The notes under the pieces are model-generated. The model saw only the letters and a list, made by a program, of their open reading frames with translations, was not told the origin of the DNA and did not search any database. DNA of 64,000 nucleotides, from the NCBI GenBank assembly GCA_002440745.1, contig DJVB01000039.1, positions 13,795 to 77,794 of the forward strand, written 5' to 3'. Source of the DNA: Bacteroidales bacterium UBA6267. Its GTDB lineage: Bacteria; Bacteroidota; Bacteroidia; Bacteroidales; UBA1556. The translations under genes and the position numbers were made by a program. Of this stretch, positions 60,863 to 64,000 are shown in pieces; positions within the stretch are counted from its first letter, which is position 1; each line of letters begins with the position of its first letter.

Positions 60863-63745
60863 CTATTTTACATAATCTTCTATTGGATCGCAAGTACATA
60901 CTAAATTTCGGTCGCCATAACCATCATCAATTTTAGTTACATAAGGCCAAAACTTATTGTATTTCAACGATTCCACAGGAAACGCAGCCTGCTGACGTGT
61001 ATAAGGACGATTCCAATCCTCATTTGTTACCATTCCAACTGTATGAGGTGCATTTATTACAAGATTATCTTTTTGATCGGCCTTACCATCTTCAATATCA
61101 GCAATTTCAGCACGAATAGCTTTCATAGCTTCAATGAAGCGCATGATTTCGGAATACGGTTCAGACTCTGTTGGTTCAACCATCAAGGTGCCATGCACCG
61201 GAAAAGCTACGGTTGGGGCATGGAAACCATAGTCCATCAACCGTTTAGCAATGTCGATAACCGCTACGCCTGCAGTTTTGAGAAACTTATTACAATCTAA
61301 AATAAGTTCGTGGGCTACACGATTCTGCGAACCGGTATATAAAATCGGATAGCTATCTTCAAGTGAAGTCTTTATAAAATTGGCATTCAAGATTGCATAA
61401 TCCGTTGCTGATTTCAGACCATCAGCACCGAGCATTTTAATATAGGCGTAACTTATTGGTAAAACAAATGCACTTCCAAAGGGAGCAGAAGCAATTGCTG
61501 GAATCGACTTCTCGTTTCGTTTTTCACAGAAAATATGCGAAGGTAAGAAAGGAGTCAGGTGAGGAGCCGTTGCAATAGGGCCAACACCTGGACCGCCACC
61601 ACCATGAGGAATGGCAAAAGTTTTATGCAAGTTTAAGTGACAAACATCGGCACCTATAGTTCCGGGATTAGTATAACCAATCTGTGCATTCATATTAGCA
61701 CCATCCATATATACTTGACCACCACGCGAATGGATGATTTCTATTACTTCCAAAATGGATTCTTCAAACACTCCGTGAGTGGAGGGATAGGTAACCATTA
61801 AAGCCCCAAGATTTTCTTTATGCAATTCAGCTTTGGTGCGAAGGTCTTCCATATCAATTTCGCCGTGCTCATCAGTTTTCACCACAACCACTTCCATTCC
61901 TGCCATAACTGCAGATGCAGGATTAGTACCATGAGCTGAAGCCGGTATTAAGCATATATTTCGGTGAGCATTGCCATTAGCACGATGATAAGCCATAATC
62001 ACAGCTAATCCGGCATACTCGCCCGATGCACCACTATTTGGTTGAAAGGTAATACCGTCAAATCCGGTAATCTCACATAAGTCTTTGCCTAATTCGTCAA
62101 TAAGAGTGCGATAGCCAAGAGCTTGCTCAGCCGGTACAAATGGATGAATATTTCCCCATTCAGGCCAACTTAAAGGCAACATTTCTGTGGCGGCATTCAA
62201 CTTCATGGTACACGAACCAAGAGGAATCATGGCTGTGTTCAAAGCTAAATCACGCACTTCCAACTTTTTGATATACCGCATCATAGCTGTTTCCGACTGG
62301 TAAATATGGAAAACCTCTTGATTTAGAAAATCTGTTGTTCTTTTCAAATTTTCTGCAATTTGATAATTCGTAAAACTCATGCAAGTTTCCTTTGTAATCA
62401 ATTGCTTATTTTTACCATTCAATCCGGCAAATATAGTAAGGATATCATTCAAATCCTTCATGTTTTTTCCTTCATCAATACTGATAGTCAACCGTTTATC
62501 GTCAACATAGCGAATATTGATTTGGAAATCATTCATCCGTTTTTTAACCTCACTCATATAAACACCTTGAGGCAATTCGATTTGGATGGTATCGAAGAAA
62601 TTTTTGTTTAACTCAGCAAAGCCCAAATTCTCAAGTTCATTAGCAAGAAGTGACGCCATTTTATGAATCCGTGTTGCAATGGAAACCAATCCGTCTTTAC
62701 CGTGGAAAACCACATACATGCCGGCCATAGTGGCCAAAAGAGCTTGAGCAGTGCAAATATTTGAAGTAGCTTTTTCACGTTTTATATGTTGTTCACGAGT
62801 TTGAAGAGCCATTCGCAAAGCACGGTTTCCCATTTTATCTACTGAAACACCAATAATACGTCCGGGGATATTTCTTTTAAAGCTTTCTTTTACAGCAAAA
62901 TAAGCTGCATGAGGTCCACCATAACCCATCGGAATACCAAAACGTTGTGTAGAGCCAAAAGCCATGTCGGCATCCATTTCGGCAGGTGATTTAAAAAGAG
63001 TCAGGCTTAAAATATCCGCAGCCATTGCTACAACTGCCTCATGCTCATGAGCTTTTTTGATAAAATCAGTGTAGTCGTGAGTTTTACCATAGCTATCACC
63101 ATATTGGACTAAAGCTCCAAATACGCCTTCTGTAAATTCAAAAGTGCAAGGATTACCAATAATCAATTCAATACCTTTATAATCGGCGCGGGTTTTTACA
63201 ACTTCTAAAGTCTGTGGGAAAACCTTTTCATCGACAAAAAACTTGTTATGACCGGCTTTCACAGCGTTGCGACTGCGGCTGCCATAAGCCAAAAGAAGAG
63301 CTTCAGCAGCAGCGGTGCCTTCGTCGAGCAAAGAAGCGTTGGCAATTGGCAATCCTGTAAGCTCAGTGATTACAGTTTGAAAATTGAGTAGTGCCTCTAA
63401 CCGACCCTGCGAAATCTCGGCTTGATAAGGAGTATAAGAAGTGTACCAAGAAGGATTTTCGAAAATATTCCGCAAAATCACTGATGGGGTGATGGTTTCA
63501 TAATAACCAAGACCAATGAAAGAACGGTAGTTTTTATTCATTGCGGCAATGGATTTCATTTTTTTAAGGAAATCCGACTCCGAAAGAGCCTCAGAAATTT
63601 GAAGGGGGTTTTTCAACCTAATAGATTTAGGAATAGTTTGGTCGATAAGCTCATCCATGGAGTTTACCCCAATTTTGTCAAGCATCAACTTGGTCTCTTC
63701 AGTATTTGGGCCAATATGTCGTGGTAAAAAGGTATTAGATAACAT
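60863..63745 (-). CDS. gcvP: Glycine dehydrogenase (decarboxylating), P-protein
   Basis: Glycine cleavage system P-protein: it decarboxylates glycine and passes the aminomethyl group to GcvH lipoamide. At 960 residues it is the single-chain homodimeric form, with two related halves. The PLP lysine is Lys708 in NLHKTFAIPHGGGGPGVGPI, and family motifs include RHIGPN near the N-terminus, GYYETITPSVILRNIFENPS, and LNAATEMLPLSWPEWGNIHP. GcvT and GcvH are not in the window. It has its own promoter at 63780 and follows the T9SS gene's promoter region by about 60 nt. Confidence 0.97.
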   Translation of the reverse strand: MLSNTFLPRHIGPNTEETKLMLDKIGVNSMDELIDQTIPKSIRLKNPLQISEALSESDFLKKMKSIAAMNKNYRSFIGLGYYETITPSVILRNIFENPSWYTSYTPYQAEISQGRLEALLNFQTVITELTGLPIANASLLDEGTAAAEALLLAYGSRSRNAVKAGHNKFFVDEKVFPQTLEVVKTRADYKGIELIIGNPCTFEFTEGVFGALVQYGDSYGKTHDYTDFIKKAHEHEAVVAMAADILSLTLFKSPAEMDADMAFGSTQRFGIPMGYGGPHAAYFAVKESFKRNIPGRIIGVSVDKMGNRALRMALQTREQHIKREKATSNICTAQALLATMAGMYVVFHGKDGLVSIATRIHKMASLLANELENLGFAELNKNFFDTIQIELPQGVYMSEVKKRMNDFQINIRYVDDKRLTISIDEGKNMKDLNDILTIFAGLNGKNKQLITKETCMSFTNYQIAENLKRTTDFLNQEVFHIYQSETAMMRYIKKLEVRDLALNTAMIPLGSCTMKLNAATEMLPLSWPEWGNIHPFVPAEQALGYRTLIDELGKDLCEITGFDGITFQPNSGASGEYAGLAVIMAYHRANGNAHRNICLIPASAHGTNPASAVMAGMEVVVVKTDEHGEIDMEDLRTKAELHKENLGALMVTYPSTHGVFEESILEVIEIIHSRGGQVYMDGANMNAQIGYTNPGTIGADVCHLNLHKTFAIPHGGGGPGVGPIATAPHLTPFLPSHIFCEKRNEKSIPAIASAPFGSAFVLPISYAYIKMLGADGLKSATDYAILNANFIKTSLEDSYPILYTGSQNRVAHELILDCNKFLKTAGVAVIDIAKRLMDYGFHAPTVAFPVHGTLMVEPTESEPYSEIMRFIEAMKAIRAEIADIEDGKADQKDNLVINAPHTVGMVTNEDWNRPYTRQQAAFPVESLKYNKFWPYVTKIDDGYGDRNLVCTCDPIEDYVK

Positions 63746-63779
63746 TTTGTGAAGTTTAAATATTAAACAAAAAGAGGCG

Positions 63780-63787
63780 CAAATATA
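63780..63787 (-). promoter_or_regulatory. -7 element for gcvP
   Basis: The minus strand reads TATATTTG, a perfect TAnnTTTG, predicting a leader of about 28 nt before the start at 63745. The window end (63788-64000) shows no gene. Confidence 0.5.
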
Positions 63788-64000
63788 GAGATTAAGAAAA
63801 TGTGACGAAATGAAATGATGATATTTTCACAAAATTGATTGAAAGGGTAAAATTTTTAAAGAAATCAAGAATTAAATAGCTGATTTTCTGACAAATAAAT
63901 AATTGTCCTAAATTTAACAGAATTGACAAAACTCAATTGTTGACTAAATGTTTTTCAATCCATAATGCTTCAACCTTTCATCTCTTCAACTCTGACAGGG

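Overview
The window looks like chromosomal DNA from a low-GC member of the Bacteroidota. Evidence: at least six proteins carry a C-terminal type IX secretion (T9SS) sorting domain; there is a TonB receptor/DUF4249 lipoprotein pair; promoters repeatedly show the Bacteroidota -7 element TAnnTTTG; Shine-Dalgarno sites are mostly absent; DUF4492 sits beside cydAB; and a UbiA-type prenyltransferase of the menaquinone kind is present. I cannot name the genus. No rRNA, tRNA, CRISPR array, prophage or transposase gene was recognised. Both ends lie outside coding sequence.

Layout. 1-3.4 kb: cytochrome bd operon (DUF4492, cydA, cydB and an unlisted 33-residue membrane peptide). 3.6-6.5 kb: class I aminotransferase and ATP-dependent PEP carboxykinase. 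6.5-7.5 kb: cold-shock-domain and RRM RNA-binding proteins. 7.8-15.3 kb: secreted or outer-membrane proteins (lamin-tail protein, papain-like protease, SGNH esterase-like protein, orphan barrel), followed by a repeat-rich spacer. 15.8-21.8 kb: trpS, trkA-trkH, a glycosyltransferase, a 210-bp MITE-like element and ispH. 21.9-25.1 kb: TonB receptor plus DUF4249 lipoprotein. 25.1-30.9 kb, minus strand: EamA transporter, nadB, glycosyltransferase, LptF/LptG-type permease, DUF1858-like protein.

31.1-37.1 kb: a tightly packed four-gene set made of a LysM protein whose transglycosylase domain lacks the catalytic Glu, two SGNH proteins and an MBOAT acyltransferase. This looks like an envelope O-acetylation system and is the most interesting locus here. 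37-42.3 kb: S41 protease, apt, an ArsR-type regulator, an O-antigen ligase-like protein and a Wzz-like protein. 42.5-49.2 kb: TPR histidine kinase, small barrel protein, class III fructose-bisphosphatase and YgiQ-type radical SAM protein in one compact run. 49.3-54.5 kb: glutaredoxin-like lipoprotein, PASTA protein, T9SS protein, rluD-type synthase and UbiA-type prenyltransferase. 54.7-59 kb: TPR protein, then an ECF sigma factor, an anti-sigma-like barrel fusion and a PKD-domain T9SS protein. 59.4-63.8 kb: T9SS protein and gcvP.

Together the genes describe an envelope-focused, respiring heterotroph: a high-affinity quinol oxidase with menaquinone synthesis, gluconeogenesis (pckA, fbp), aspartate metabolism (aminotransferase, nadB), glycine cleavage, polysaccharide export and a large T9SS secretome. 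Where the longest possible reading frame began upstream of a likely promoter or had an implausible N-terminus, I moved the start and say so.
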